Below are positions 21,657 to 35,287 of a stretch of DNA of 64,000 nucleotides, piece by piece. The stretch comes from Rosa chinensis (taxonomy: Eukaryota; Streptophyta; Magnoliopsida; Rosales; Rosaceae), in contig NC_037093.1 of assembly GCF_002994745.2 (NCBI RefSeq), positions 31,969,884-32,033,883 on the forward strand, given 5' to 3'. The notes beneath the pieces are model-generated. The model was not told the DNA's origin. It searched no databases and worked only from the letters and a program-made list of their open reading frames with translations. Every line of letters starts with the position of its first letter. The stretch's first letter is position 1. A program made the position numbers and the translations under genes.

Positions 21657-24600
21657 CTATTTTAGTACTTCATCTTGGATATATCCATCAACCTGCTCTG
21701 CCCATTCTACTCGGACTACATCAATCTCTTCTTGAGTGTAAGTCTCTTTTCCCTCAAACTGAAATGATCGATCAATAGATATATTTTGTAACATTATTAT
21801 ATAGTGAATGTTACAGTAAAAGTTTATGACCAGATTGAAAAGCAACCTGCTAGTAAACAATCACAACTAATCGAAACATGCAAGTAGTGCACAAAACTGA
21901 GGTACAACTATGTAGAAACAACCAGTAAACAAAACTGAGCTAATTAACCTCATTACTAACCACTAAAATAGTATTACTAACCATATTTAAAATTGAGCTG
22001 CTTGGAGTTCCAGTAATTTGTTTCATGTATTTCATGACATAAAATCCACATTCCACTGATCCAGGTTGTCTGGGACACTACAAAATTCTATGAAGATCAA
22101 AATTTCAGTGCATGTACTGGTTTACCATTAGGCCAAAGGAAAACAAAAAAGTAGAAAAGTACCTTAACCACCTCCCAATGAATTGCTTTACGATTTTTTC
22201 TTCCCTTTTGGGCATTAAACATCTTAATAGCACTGCATCATGAAGAGCTCAGTAAGAAAACAATAGGCCAGTGATCTGATGACCACTACGGAAACAACAT
22301 CAGTCCAATTTCGGACCATAAATAACTTAACAAGTTATAAATCAGAAAACATTCTAACATCTCATTTTATTCAATTTTTGAAATGAAAACCAGAGATCAA
22401 AATCATTACAGCTCTATGATGTTCTTCATTCCTGGATTGATGTTAATGTTACTCAATGGGTCGAAGTAATATACCAATGTAGTAAATGGGTTAATGGAAG
22501 CCAACAACCATTGATTCCTGCATTAAAAATCAAATAAATATCTAATTTATAGTGTATGAATCTCCTAAGAAAAATAAGTATAAAATGCCGTACAACAATA
22601 AGCATACCCTGTATTATAAGGTGCAAGAATTAATTGATCTACTTGTGCAGACTCTACTCTAAGTGATACCGCACATGATCTAGCCTCGACCTTTCCAGCT
22701 TCATTATAGATGCGGCCAGGATCTACAAATGTATACAAGTGATCCTCATCCTTCATTTTCAACAATGACCAAAGGTGTCTACATAAAAGAAAAAAGACCA
22801 GTAAGTTTTTCTGAGATCAAAACCTAGCATACCAAGTATTCATTAAACATGTAAATCTCTCTAACCTCATGTAGATAGAAATGCAGATTGTGGATATTGG
22901 TTGCATCAAACAAAATTGGATGATGTTATTACTGTTTATAAATGTGTTGTGGTCATTGCCAAATAAACCCTCTTCCATTGGGACCGACACTGCTATAGAT
23001 TCATCCATTGTTCTTGCCAAACACAGTAGAAGATGCACAGACACCGGCATCTTGTATGCTGCTTGTTTGCATGATATTTTACTGGAAGACTTGTGAGTGC
23101 TCATTGAGTTCTAAATGTGAATTAAAATAACATGTAAATACCATTTTTAACTTCCAGTGATGGATATTATAAACAGCTTACTCTATACATCTTCATGTGA
23201 CATTAAAACAAGATGTCGAGGCCAAACAACATGAGTACCAATGGCTTGCTTTACTGTAAATATGTCACCTGACACATTTGGGTTTGGGAGATGAGCATCT
23301 TCCTTGATAGGCACATCAACTGAGATACGTACATTTTCTGCTCCTAGGGGCACTCCATGTATCGGCCCATCCAACATTATTACAGTTCCCATTGCAACAA
23401 TGTTATCTTTAGTGTCTACAGCTAGCTTGCATTTATTTCCCTTAAAATAAATGAATTCAAATCATAAGCTTCTGGGCAACAGCATATCTAAGATACTTAT
23501 AACTAATAATACAAGTAGAAGAATGCACAGCACAAAGGTACGTACCTTTTTTACAGTATTTGTTGTCCGAATAGGAATATATGATTTCTCTGTTGATGTT
23601 ATCACATTGTCATCTTCCAATGCGGCTGTCTCTCTCATCATTAGCCCCCCTTTGTACTGTTGTTTTGCCTTACATGGAAATGTATAAAATGTCAAAAAGA
23701 TGCAAATGAGTAAAAGATAAATAATTAAATTATAAGAATTTATGTACCTTCTTGCTCTCTCTACTACTGTCAATCCGAGATGGAATATCATCCACTTTTC
23801 GAGCCTTTTTTGCAGTAGCTTTTTTCTCAATTTATTTCTTGGATGCCACATTAGATACCTCCTCCTTAAAAGACTGATTTTTCTCCTTGTCGACTGAGCA
23901 GCTAGCTTTTTCAGATCCATTACTAGATCTGAAAATGTCTCGCATCATGCTTAGTTTAGCTTGATTCAACTTCTCAGGATCCAATAATGAAGCAAACAAG
24001 TTAATCTGGTTTTGCATCAATTCCAACTACTGTTCCAACATTTGTGTCTTGGTTGCAGGCTTGTATCTAGATGTATTAAAGTACACCTTGTGTGTAACAA
24101 ATTGTCCAGCACCTCTTACACAGCCTGGTTGCTCAAGTGTCTCCAAAGCTTGGGTCAAAATGTCGTTTTGACCAACAGCGGACACAATTCCCTCTCTCAC
24201 ATCTTTCGTTAAAGCATCCTAGGACAGATTACAAACACTAATGATTACTCGAATATGAAAAATGAAGTAACCATGTACACCTAATATTTAAGGTGATTAA
24301 GGTCCGATAAATCTGAACTCACAATTTTCTCAACACGCTGTTTGGTTATCTCACTCAAATAGTTACCCTCTTTATCGACACGCCCTTTCTTCCATAATAT
24401 AGCTCTGTCAATATCTTCTTCAGTTCCTAACTCCAGTTTCTATTTACAGAAACATGTAATTAGATCATATGCACATAAATGTATATCAACAAATTCATAC
24501 AAGAAATGTGCTTACTAGTTCCTCTTCCAAATTAGCATAGCCTTTCCTGGACATTCGATGATCATACTCATGAAAAGCTCGTCTCCTTGAGTGGTCCTCA

Positions 24601-25328
24601 TGAATTTCCTATCAACATAAACCAGAAGCTTGAGATTTTAACCGTTTAAATTCTTAACAATGACTCATCAGTACAAAACATTAAGTAATAGAAAGAGGAC
24701 ACCTAAAGCTAATGTTAAACAAAAGATGTGGCCTACCAAAAATTCAGGAGTTAATCGAGATTTCACAAAAGCTTCCCACCGAGGTTGAGTGATGAACTCA
24801 TATTCTTCAGGTTTTTTCTTTAGGAGGCCCCGTCGATCTTTATACTTTAATATATATATTTTGTAGTTAAAGTGCTCTTGAATGATTTCCATTTCCTTCC
24901 TGCACTGCTCAAGACGTCTTTCTTGCTTCTTGGATCCACCATGAATGATTTCTAGATAAATGCAAGAAAACAAGTTAACTCGTTATCAAAATTTATTCAA
25001 ATTACAAACAAAAATTATAAGGAAAAAGTTTTACTAATGCTACACATACCTGAACCATACTCCATATCATTTCTTTAAGTGAATTCTTTACGGCTGGCCA
25101 AGTCTCATATGTGATTGGGATAGTAGTTCGAGCCATTACCCCAATAAAAGTAGCTAGCCTCTTCCCTCCAAGACCAATTGGTTGCCCCTTTTTGTTATAT
25201 GTCACTTCCATTCGAGCCCCCTTACTCCTACCATGAATAATGTCGGACATCAGAGTTGGACCTCTTCCCTTCTTCTCATCAGATGACAAGTCATCTTCAG
25301 AAGCATGATTTTCTTCCTCTAGATCCAT
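21657..25328 (-). CDS. CACTA-1 second gene: TNPA-like protein with DUF8039 and ULP1-type C48 peptidase domains
   Basis: A multi-exon gene read on the minus strand. The first exon (25328 to about 25055) has an acidic N-terminus, then LATFIGVMARTTIPITYETW..KEMIW. Exon ~24946 on has GGSKKQERR and EEYEFITQPRWEAFVKSRLTPEF, and a later exon HRMSRKGYANLEEEL: together the plant En/Spm 'transposase 24' region. About 23400-23183 has LDGPIHGVPLG..A.GTHVVWPRHLV, a DUF8039-type block. The C-terminal exons carry a ULP1 (SUMO protease-like) fold: LILAPYNTGNQW, then YYFDPLSN, then CPRQPGSVECGFYVMKYM, ending in WAEQVDGYIQDEVLK. The Asp and Cys are present but the catalytic His is Gln (NQW for N/xHW). The role is presumed DNA binding to the subterminal repeats and transposition control. 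Internal exon borders are approximate. The stop is near 21657. Confidence 0.75.
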
Positions 25329-25608
25329 ATCTTAACACTTGAAAGAATCAAAAACAAAACCAGATCAATACTGACACCAGGTACAAAACAGAATAACAGA
25401 TGCAGTACCACATGAGTACAAAACAGATTAGCAAATATAGATCAGTAGAAAACTATTCAGCAAGTCAATATACAGAATATAAGTACCAAAACACAACCAT
25501 AAGAATACAAAACATAAAGCAAATGAACTAACATAAACCAAATAAGTTCAGAACTAACATCATGCCAACAGCAACATGAATTGATTAATTATCTAAAGCA
25601 GAAGCTAG

Positions 25609-28600
25609 TCAATTATGCTCTTCGACCCATGTGCCTTCACAATCAGTTCTCACGTAATCTGCATCATTCCCAGTCATTATATCAAATGTGCTAACAGATG
25701 GCAGTGCATGGGGAAAAGATTGATAATCAAGTGTAGTATCCCCTAGCTCATCTTCATTTAACCAGTCCAATTGAGGTGCTTGCAATACAATTGACCACCT
25801 TGAGTCTGCTGGATCTTCAACGTAAAATACCTTTTGCACAAGATTAGCTAAAACAAAGGAATCAGACCTGTGCCCAATCCTACTAAGGTCAACTAATGTG
25901 AATCCAAAATCCTCTACTTTTATCCCCTTCTTCCTATTTGCAACCCAATCACATTTAAACATAACTCGCGTAAAGCTATTGTAGTTGAGCTCCCATATCT
26001 CTTGAATCACCCCATAGAAAGTCATCTCGTTGTCTATAGGATTCCTATCTTTGGCACTAGAAACTTGCAATGCATCTGCGTCTAAGGTCACCCCACTGTT
26101 TTGTTGGACATACTCATTATCCCAGGCCTTTGTGTGATAATCAGATACCTTCACTGTATATCCTGAAAACTTTTTTACTTCGCATCGAGGACCATGTGCT
26201 AGCCACCTCAAGCTTTCTGATATCTCATTTTCAGGACTATTGAGCTCAAGCTCTACCTGGACAAATATGGAAGCAGCTGATTAGAAGGTATTTGAAGCAT
26301 TAGCAATGACAAATATAAAAACCAGATTTAAAACTTGAACATTATTACAAGATAAACTGCTGCTGGAATAAAGAAGAGATAAGAATCTGCTCTGTTCTAC
26401 TTACTCGTTCCTATAGCCAATTGCTAAATCTTCGATTGTGTTCATCTCTAAGCCACTTTTTTGCCTTAGACTTTTGAGGGTGCTCCAGTTTCAATCTCTC
26501 CAAATGCTCACTGCATATATTGCAGTTCATAACATACAACAAATTAAAACTCATCCATAATGTAGGAAATTGCAAAATATAATCAATAGTAAGTAAAATA
26601 AACAGTAAGGGGCTTTGAAACGTACTCTATATATGGCTGAACTTCAGCTGTGTTGTCCAAAACAGAAAGATGTGCTTGATGCCTTAGCTTGGGACAAGCA
26701 GTCACCACATGTCCACTTCCTAATGGAGCGGTGTAATCTTTCATATCTAAATGAGATTTGGGAGGGAGTCCAACAGCATGTACTCCGGACGAGTAATCTG
26801 CACAGAAATCTACTGCTTCCTCAACAATATAAGCTTCAGCCATGCAACCTTCAGGACGATTGCGATTTCTCACATAGTCTTTTAGGACACTCATGTACTG
26901 TTCAAATGGGTACATCCAATGCAAATATACGAGACCGCATAACCGCACTTCTCGAATAAGGTGGACTGTGAGATGCACCATTATATCAAAAAAAGAAGGT
27001 GGGAATATCTTTTCAAGTAAACACAAAGTCTCAACAAGACCACTTTGAATTTCATCTAATTGTAATACATCAATTGTCTTGCTACATAAAGCACTGAAGA
27101 ACACACAAAATCTTATAATTGCATATCTCACATGCTTAGGTAACACTGCATGAATAGCAACTGGAATGAAATGCTGCATAAGTATATGACAATCGTGAAA
27201 CTTAAGACCAAAAAGTTTCAACTCTTGCATAGAAACCAGATTTTTAAAATTTGACGAGAAATTTTTTGGTCCCTTAAATCCATACAAAGAACCACAAATT
27301 GATTGTTTTTCCTTCTTTGACAATGTATAAGGTGCGGCAGGGAGATATGTCTTGTTTTCGCCTTCCTTATGTGCCAAACCTTTCCGCAAACCTTTTTCCA
27401 TTAGATCCTTTCTTGCTGCAACACTATCTTTACTTTTTCCAGGAATGTTCAACAACGTTCCAATTAAGCTCTCGCACACATTTTTCTCAATGTGCATCAC
27501 ATCTAAACAATGTCTAACATGCAATGAACTCCAATAAGGTAGATCAAAGAATATAGATTTTTTTTTCCAGCAAGTAGTAAGCAGATCATTGACTGCCTTT
27601 TTGTTTTTAACATTAGCTTCATCTCTGGCCTTCCTTTTACCAAGTTGCAGCTTGACCTTTGGTTTTTTAGAAGTCAACAACTTCTTTCCCCATGATGGTT
27701 TAATCCTGTTAACTCTTTCCAGAATTTCCTCCCCGCTTAAAGGATGTGGAGCTGTTCTAAACTCTTGCTGACCATTAAACGGACCCTTTTCTTTTCTGAA
27801 AACATGATCACTCGGTAGATATTTTCTATGGCCAGCAAATGAAACCTTATTACCAAACTTTAACCATTTAGAATGTGTATTATCACCGCAAATTGGACAC
27901 GCTTTATATCCCTTGACACTACAACCACACAAATTCCCATATGCAGGGAAGTCATTTATTGTCCATAGCAAAATAGCTTTTAACATAAAGGTCTCTTGTT
28001 TGTATGCATCATATGCCTCGACACCAACATCCCATAGAGTTTTTAAATCGTCTACTAATGGTGCCAAATATTCATCAATATCATTACCTGGCTGTTTAGG
28101 ACCAGATATCAACATTGTTAGCATAATAAATTTTCTTTTCAAACACAACCATGGTGGTAGGTTATAGGTGACCATAAGAATAGGCCAACAACTATACCTA
28201 CTACTAAGACAACCATGAGGATTTATTCTATCTGCTGAAATTGCCAAGCGAAGGTTTCTAGGGTTGTCCCCAAAATCTAACCAGATGTGATCTACAAGCT
28301 TCCATGAAGGAGAGTCCGCTGGATGGCGAAGTTTACCATCTTCTTCTCTTTCTGTGGCATGCCATAATAAGTTTTTTGCTGTATCCCTATTACGAAACAT
28401 CCTTCTAAATCTAGGGATTGGGGGAAAATACCACATAACCTTTGCTGGTACTTGTTTTTTCTGAACTTCACCCGAATTCTTACTAACCTTCCATCTAGAC
28501 ACACCACAAGTAGGACATACATATGCTTCTGAATAATCTTTCCTATATAGGATGCAATCATTAGGGCATGCGTGTATTTTCTCATACTCCATCCCCAACG

Positions 28601-29168
28601 GCCCCAATGTCTTCTTCGCTTCATATAAGGTTGAAGGCATCTCATTCATTTCTGGAAGTAGTTCTCTTAAGAATTTCAATAATGCTGAAAAGCTTTTATC
28701 AGGCCACCCGCCTTGTGCTTTCAAGTTATACAATCTGACTAAAGTTGATAACTTAGTAAACTTCACACAACCAGGATATATGGGTTTCTCGGCATCTTCC
28801 AACAACTTCTCAAATGCTTCTGGATTGCTAACATATTCATCCCTCGCAGCTTCAACCATATCTACAGTGTTTTCCATAAAAATGCTTTCATTGTAGCTTT
28901 CCCAGATTCCATCTTTTCTTTCCAGATCTGAACTAGGAATAGGCTCTCCATCCCAATACCATGTAACATAGCTTTGATCAATACCATAACAAATCAAATG
29001 ATTTCTAACCTCCTTAATAGTATGTGGTTTAACATGTCCACATTCTAAACATGGACAACGAATGGAATTGGGATCAGCAGCATGGTGTAGAGCAAATTCA
29101 CAAAAACGGTCAATCCCATTCTCATATTCATCTGATCTTCTATCCATAGACATCCAACTTTTGTCCAT
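25609..29168 (-). CDS. CACTA-1 transposase (TNP2/TNPD family), one nonsense codon
   Basis: Exon 1 (29168-26626) starts MDKSWMSMDRRSDEYENGID, the transposase-associated domain with CPCLECG. It continues into the TNP2 transposase (about residues 150-560: CPNDCILYRKDY, CPTCGVSRWK, SADRINPHG, YNLPPW, CPICG) and LDVMHIEKNVCESLIGTLL. The DUF4218 region follows (HDCHILMQHFIPVAI..LPKHVR, and further on YPFEQYM). Joining at a GTACGT donor gives PYIDEHLERLK in exon 2 (26510 to about 26405), where a TAG at 26413-26411 replaces the residue before ER, just ahead of the next donor. Exon 3 (26256-25609) is DUF4216: RWLAHGPRCEV.., NSGVTLDADA, FGFTLVDLS, QVFYVEDPAD-like. The enzyme would bind and cut CACTA ends. 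The single stop would remove the last exon. Confidence 0.85.
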
Positions 29169-29780
29169 TTATATCTAATATTAATACTATCATGTCAGAA
29201 TATTTACATATACGATGCAAATACCACCAAGGCATGTGAAGACAATTAAGCAAATATGAGACATAAGAACTTGGAGGCTAACAAGTAAACATGCATAACC
29301 AAATATAAAAATGTAAAAAGTGGCAGGTGCAAACAAGAAAGATCACAAGCAAGATAAACTAATAGCACACAATATTCCATGCTCAACAAATATTCATGTA
29401 TATATGTGTACCTAAATCTCTATGTGTGTGTGTAAGAGATAGGTTTCAGTTTTCTAACCTTTTCAGTCAGAAATATTTGCTACTAGCTTTGAACACACTT
29501 GCTCAATGACTTGGAACTTTCCAGCCCTCTCCTTCCCTTACAAGACTGAACTTGAACCTCCTATCAGCTTCCTAAGTAGCACAATAATAAACAGTGAGAA
29601 ATACAATCTTCGGGAAAAAAAATTCCATTTCTAAAACTGCACTATAAAACTAACAAAATAGTATCACTTATCACCATAATGTCCATGCTACTGATCATCC
29701 GAACAATGAGGTAGAATGCAACTTAGATAAATACTTTTTCACAAACATTGGCTTCTATGAATACATACACATACATACAT

Positions 29781-29814
<34 letters not shown>

Positions 29815-32800
29815 CAGTAGTAAATGGCCTGTGTGTCTGACCAACTTAAACTGACAGACCATATTGCAAAAAAAATATTGCATGCTTATTATAGTGATAG
29901 ACAATCCAAGGTCTCCAATGGTGTTGAAATTAATCAAAATCATTTGACTTTATCGATAAGTACATTGCAGGATATTGTTTGTAATCGGACCAAAAAAATA
30001 AGTGAAGAAAAGAACCTATTGCAGCTTATGACACTAATAAAATGCTATCAAAGTGACTTAACAAGTTAGCTACATAAAAAATAAAAAAAATAAAAAAAAC
30101 AAACAAACAAAGAATGGTAAAAAAAAAAAACACCGAAAGCACCTAATATTGCAAAGGGACCAAAAGTCTAAGAAGTATTAGACCAGAAATAAACCATTAT
30201 TAGACTTCCCAAGCATACTACATTCCCCTCGTGAAAATACTATGGTCTCTATGATTGGGGGATCAAATTCATCCTAAAAATCAGACAAGAAATTCCACTA
30301 CACCGTAACCTTTCAAAGTATGAGAAGGTAGAAGAAAATGCAATGTTCAGTCAACAAATAACTTCTTCTAGATTTGAAAAATAAGATAGAAAAGTAACAC
30401 AATTGAACTAATCCAATTCAAATATCATAAATGAATTACCCAATTATTTGAAAGGTAACCTCACAGTAAGAACAACATGCTATTGATCAAGAATGACAAC
30501 AACAACAAAAAATCAAGGAAAGAAACAATTTCAGAAACCAGAGGTCACTCACACAACTATACAATTGAAACAAAAGCATCGATTCCAGAAACTTGAATCC
30601 AATAATAACTAGAAGTGATAATCAATTAAAAGACTTTTAACAGAACTATAAAAGAATAACCAAATCAAAATAATTCCAAAACCATCCTACCAAAATCCAC
30701 CACAAACAATAGTGAACACCTCAATAGTTTTGCAGAACTCCAAAGATTTCCAAAGTAAAACCAACCATGAAAACGATGTAACAAAAGCACATCCAAGTAC
30801 AAAGTCACTCACCGAAAAGAAACTGAACCCAAAACCAAGTTCTTGCCCTTTTAACTTCAAACAAAATCTTCTCTCTCCTTCTCTCTCGTTTCTGATCTCC
30901 TTTTCCTTAGAAAGCAACCCCTCCAGAAAAAAAACATTTTCTGCTTCCCTCTTCCTATTTCTTCTTCTTTTCTTTCTCTCTTCTTTTCTCTCTGTAATTG
31001 ACTTTCTCGTCTCCTCCTATCTTTCTGTCTTTTATTTTTTTAAACTGACCTTCATTGTCTTGTTGAAACTAGAAGAGAGAGAGAGAAAAAAAAAACTTTA
31101 GTTTTCAAAGCCAATAGAACATTTACAATTCACTGCTCATAAGAAAGATAGAAGCTAAAAGAAAACCAGTCTAGTTTGGTAAGGATTCAATGTTGTGACA
31201 AAAATCAATAATGTGAAAAGGAGCCAATGGATTCATGAAGAAGATAACAAGGTCTTTACCTAAGGTTTCCTTCCTTTCAATCATGATGTTAATCATATCG
31301 ATGGTAAATATGTTGTCAATATGGATGTTGGACTTGGTTACTTATAGAGTAAGAGTTTCCAAGACAATTAAACCTAGAAAACTACTAACAAAAAAGACTA
31401 CAACAGGCCGAGAATTAGAAGAACCTCAATTTCAAGAGACTAAACAACAGCTGCACTGCAATATCCTCAGCAGATAAAAAATAGGTGCAACAGAAACACA
31501 ACTAAAATCAAAAACACTCACCCGTACTTATCTTAAAGCCCCGATTCCACTATCGATCAAAAGCAGTCACTGCAAAACAAAATCCAATGTTTCTTTCAGT
31601 GACTCATTCACAGACATCTAGCTACCTTTCGAGCAATAAATTTTATATAGCTTTTCAATGACCTTCCTATGTATGATGCTATCATCCACAACCAGAATAT
31701 GGAACTAAAAAAGCATGGGAACTAAAATATCATTTAACAAATGATTCAAACATTCTGCAATTTGTGGTTTGTGCATCATATGCATCAACTGTCTAATTTA
31801 TTCTATGCTCAAACATCCACCATATGCATATAAGACAAACCAATTATGCAAATAAACAAACTCAAAAGGATTTGAACAAAAAATATGAAGAACTAAAAAA
31901 GCTAAAAAACCAAATTCAAGAGTAAAAAAATAAAAAAACATAAGAAGCAACTCACCCAAATAGGCAAAGAAGAGCCAATCAATGCATGCAGAGTGAACAA
32001 CAAAACCGAAGAGCAACAACAGCAATGGGAAGAGAGTGAACAGAAAAGGCTAAAACAAAATTTTTTTTAAAAAAAATCGATTGGACCTGGATCTTCCAAA
32101 ATCAAAACAAAAAAAAATATCATTCCAATACAAAATAGAACACAAACTACTCACCGAAATCAGCAAATAGGAAGCCCCCAGCAGCAAAAAAGAATAGATT
32201 CTAGACAAAAGAGAAATCGAATAGACTTCCAGTTGTAAACTCGTATCAAGAGGTATCAATTCATTAATACTGCAAAATATAGACAATGGCATATCAATCT
32301 CACTAATGACTTCAATAAAAGTTTATATTTTTAAGCCCAAATTAGTTTCACTACATGTGTAAGATTAATTCAATTTAGGCACCATCTAGTTTAGTACTTC
32401 CTACTTGTTTACTACTAAGACTAGAAGCTGGCAGATCATGTTCAATTACAAGAACCCACAGAGATATATATGCAATCGCTGCTTTTCCAATTCCACCCCA
32501 TGCCCCAAATCCCAATACATGCAAAACATCTTCCTATCAAAAATGGGTTCGGAACCTCAACATGCTGCAATAAGACATTCAGTGCTATCAAATTTTTCCC
32601 AGAATCTCCCAACCCAAGACACAAGCATAACAAGAAATTAGAAAAATAAGGATCGAGTAACCTCCAAATTCAACTAACCTTACTAACCACTGAACCCATG
32701 ATATGTCTCACACCATTACTACGAGTTGGACCTTGTTGCGAGTCGCCTTGTAGTCACCACCTCCTCCACCGACTCGAATCAGCTCGAAGTTCCTTTCAGA

Positions 32801-33007
32801 TGGAGTTTCTTTTTTTTGTTCTAAAAACTGGAAATAGATTAAAAGAAACATCATCTTTCCTCTTCTAGTGGGTTTCGATTGAAGAGGGAAGTCGAAAATT
32901 TGGGGGAGGAGGGAAGTGAAATTTGGGAGGGAGGAAGCGAAATTTGGGGAGGGAGAGAGCTCGGGTGCGAAATCTAATTTTGGAGCTGTTTTGGAGCAGT
33001 AAACTGA
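29169..33007. other. CACTA-1 5' non-coding region
   Basis: AT-rich sequence upstream of the transposase ATG with a (TA)n/(CATA)n microsatellite (about 29760-29815). A CT-rich stretch at about 30870-31030 and a purine-rich stretch at about 32870-32960, near the terminus, could be leader sequence. No further protein domain recognised. Introns of the transposase transcript probably lie here. Confidence 0.45.
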
Positions 33008-33176
33008 AATTGGATTATTTAGGACACCACATTAAAGAGGGCGGCCGTGTCCTCCAAATAGTCTCAACCCTCTTAATAATCTCATTTATATGTGAATGTC
33101 CTTATAACCCTTCAAGGACACCACATGAATAATGTGTCCTTGATGGGTGTCCTTATAGCATATAATTGTAGTAGTG
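33008..33176. repeat. CACTA-1 right subterminal motifs
   Basis: About five AGGACAC/GTGTCCT words lie close to the right end, mirroring the much denser array at the left end. Confidence 0.7.
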
Positions 33177-33239
33177 CACCTTTCTTGATACGATTGATAA
33201 TATCAATTAATATCTTCAGAATCTGTAAGTAGAAAATAC
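33177..33239 (-). pseudogene. 63-bp host segment trapped between two CACTA elements
   Basis: It begins with CAC (the right duplication of CACTA-1) and ends with TAC (the left duplication of CACTA-2). On the minus strand it is open in the frame that links the ORF at 38995-38797 with the one at 20362-20154. Confidence 0.65.
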
Positions 33240-33790
33240 CACTACTACAAAAACTGCATCACACAACGGTGGAAATCTGTTGTGTGATGTGGACCATGTC
33301 TGTCGTCTATCTCGATGTTGTGTGATGTGGACCATGTCTGTCGTCTATCTCGATGTTGTGTGATGAGCACACTCACACAATGGTGAAACACCGTTGTGTG
33401 AATATCATAGACACAACGCACTACTTAAAACTGTTGCACCAATTCTGCGCATGCCAATGCCAGAAATTGGATGCGGCGCATTCAAATGTTGTGTCGATAT
33501 GGTCAGACAATAGAAGTAAGTAGGGACCGTTGTTGGTTAACTTCTCACACAACAAAAAAATGACACTCAAACAACGAAAGTAATACTATACCGTTGTTGG
33601 TTAACTTATCATACAACAGAAAAATATGGAACCTGTTGTGTGAGTACTAATGAGACAACAAAATTTTATAAGGACCGTTGTGTGATTTAACATTGGACAA
33701 CTGATATCTCTTTGTTCTGTTGTGTGAGTATTAATGAGACGACAAAATTTTACAGGTACCGTTGTGTGATTAAAATTGATTTGTTGTGTG
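33240..33790. repeat. CACTA-2 left subterminal array
   Basis: Repeated TGTTGTGTGA, ACACAACGG and ACCGTTGT(G/T) words in both orientations. A near-perfect ~54-bp duplication also occurs here (GTTGTGTGATGTGGACCATG at about 33279 and again at about 33317). This is the presumed transposase-accessory binding region. Confidence 0.75.
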
Positions 33791-34593
33791 ATACGATATA
33801 TGCGTATTCATAGTACGTAATATAATTGATTGTTATTTGGTTATTTTTGGTTATTGACCTGAAATATTTGTACAAAAATAATGCACAATATAGGATTTAG
33901 GCATTGAAATACTCTAATTCAACCATCTAATGTACCAAAAGAGGTATCATGTATCCATCCATACAATAAAACCAAAAAGAAGACATTCTAGCTAGCTTGA
34001 AGGCTGCTGCATCCTAGCTAATTACAATGAAAGATAGCAAAAGCTGATACAATATCATTATTCCAAAAAATACACAGCTGGAACTATTGCATTCAAGTGC
34101 CTTCTTCCCACTCGCTAGCACTAATGCAGCTGCACCATCACTGTCCAACAGAACCCCTTATTCACTGTTAAAAATATGAGACCAATATGAGAAGTACCCA
34201 AGCAGAGACACACACACAGATAGCATTATGATAGAAGTATTGCCAGCAATAACTAACCCCCATAATATAAAGTAAAAAATAAAAGAGATACTCAAACGAT
34301 AACATAGATAGGGCGTTCTTGTGACTTGCCTTTGTCCAGCCAAAACCACATAACATCGTGCTCATCCTCAGCAGACATATATCCAAAAATTATAGTTAGC
34401 TGCAAATGCGGAATGATGTAAGTTCAGCAGGGAAGAAGATGCAGCTGGAGGAGTTTATCTCCTTCAACACCAGGGCATCCAATTATTCTTTTATCATAGT
34501 AGGACTTGACTATAGCTGGTGTTTCCTACAGCACAGAAAACATAATAACCTTAGTTACATGATAATGTGAGTCGAAGACATATATACACGTTC

Positions 34594-35067
34594 TTAATCA
34601 TGTAAACAAACTTTAACTGTACCACAACTAAAATTCACATGGGAAACAACAGGTAGATCCAACTTGCTGTAGATAACCTGGCAATATCTTGCATAGATAG
34701 AAGAACCAGTCTCACATACTACTCTTCCAGATCGATGCGCACCGTTAAATTCTGGAAACTTGATACAAATTGTACAATCACAGTCCAAGCATGTAGTATC
34801 ATCATGATAATATAATAAAATCAATCCATCACAATAATTTCCTAGTACAAGCCTCCTTATGTCGTACTTCTTCTCAAGAGTTGTAGCAAAATAAGAACTT
34901 AATATGCAATGATCAATATGAAAATCTAAAGAGGCTACTTTGAAGTTTTTATCAAAATCCAGATTCATATATTTATTTGTATGCGACGAAATATAATGCA
35001 GAATCAAGTGTATCCCAGTAAAGTGTAGGGATTCACAAGTACGCAGCTCAGAAATATAAAGTGGCAA
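34594..35067 (-). pseudogene. Possible F-box-associated gene fragment captured by CACTA-2
   Basis: A 157-codon open frame with features of plant F-box proteins between the F-box and the associated beta-propeller domain. A central LVLGNYCDGLILLY matches the usual 'GSCNGLL.L' block. It is preceded by KVASLDFHIDH and followed by TICIKFPEFNG, where F-box proteins normally have a 'WNP..R.+.+P' strand. The N-terminal F-box (LP.E.+..IL..LP) itself is not seen. It is in the same orientation as, and 220 bp downstream of, the PILS exons, so a chimeric transcript is possible. The identification is tentative and it could be an unrelated chance ORF. Confidence 0.4.
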
Positions 35068-35287
35068 AAAGTAAGATAGTTCTTGTCAAACTAGATACCA
35101 TTACTAAAACTTCTAACCAAGTTTCAAAATCTGAAAAGCAATAAAATAACTCCATGACTTTGAATTGCTCAAGTAAGGAAACAAAACATATTCACATCGT
35201 ATATACAAAGAAAGTTACTGCGACTTCAAAGATGAGGTAAATAGAAAAATGATATTGGAATCATGGACCAGCAGAAATAGCTCTTAC

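Larger units (their letters stand above)
20363..33176. mobile_element. CACTA-1: 12.8-kb CACTA (En/Spm) transposon, 3-bp duplication CAC
   Basis: The right terminus, in reverse complement, is CACTACTACAATTATATG. The left terminus is CACCAGTACAATAACATG, which aligns without gaps (14 of 18 identical). CAC occurs at 20360-20362 and 33177-33179, the 3-bp target duplication expected of CACTA elements. Subterminal regions carry many AGGACAC/GTGTCCT motifs. Inside, on the minus strand, lie a TNP2/TNPD-type transposase gene and a TNPA-like gene fused to a ULP1-type peptidase, the normal two-gene set of plant CACTA elements. Defects include two changes in the left CACTA end, a nonsense codon in the transposase and a replaced catalytic His in the peptidase, so it is probably immobile now. 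Confidence 0.9.

Noticed and set aside
30687..31101. ORFs on both strands near a CT-rich stretch of CACTA-1
   Set aside because: Composition-driven, low complexity, and inside the transposon leader.
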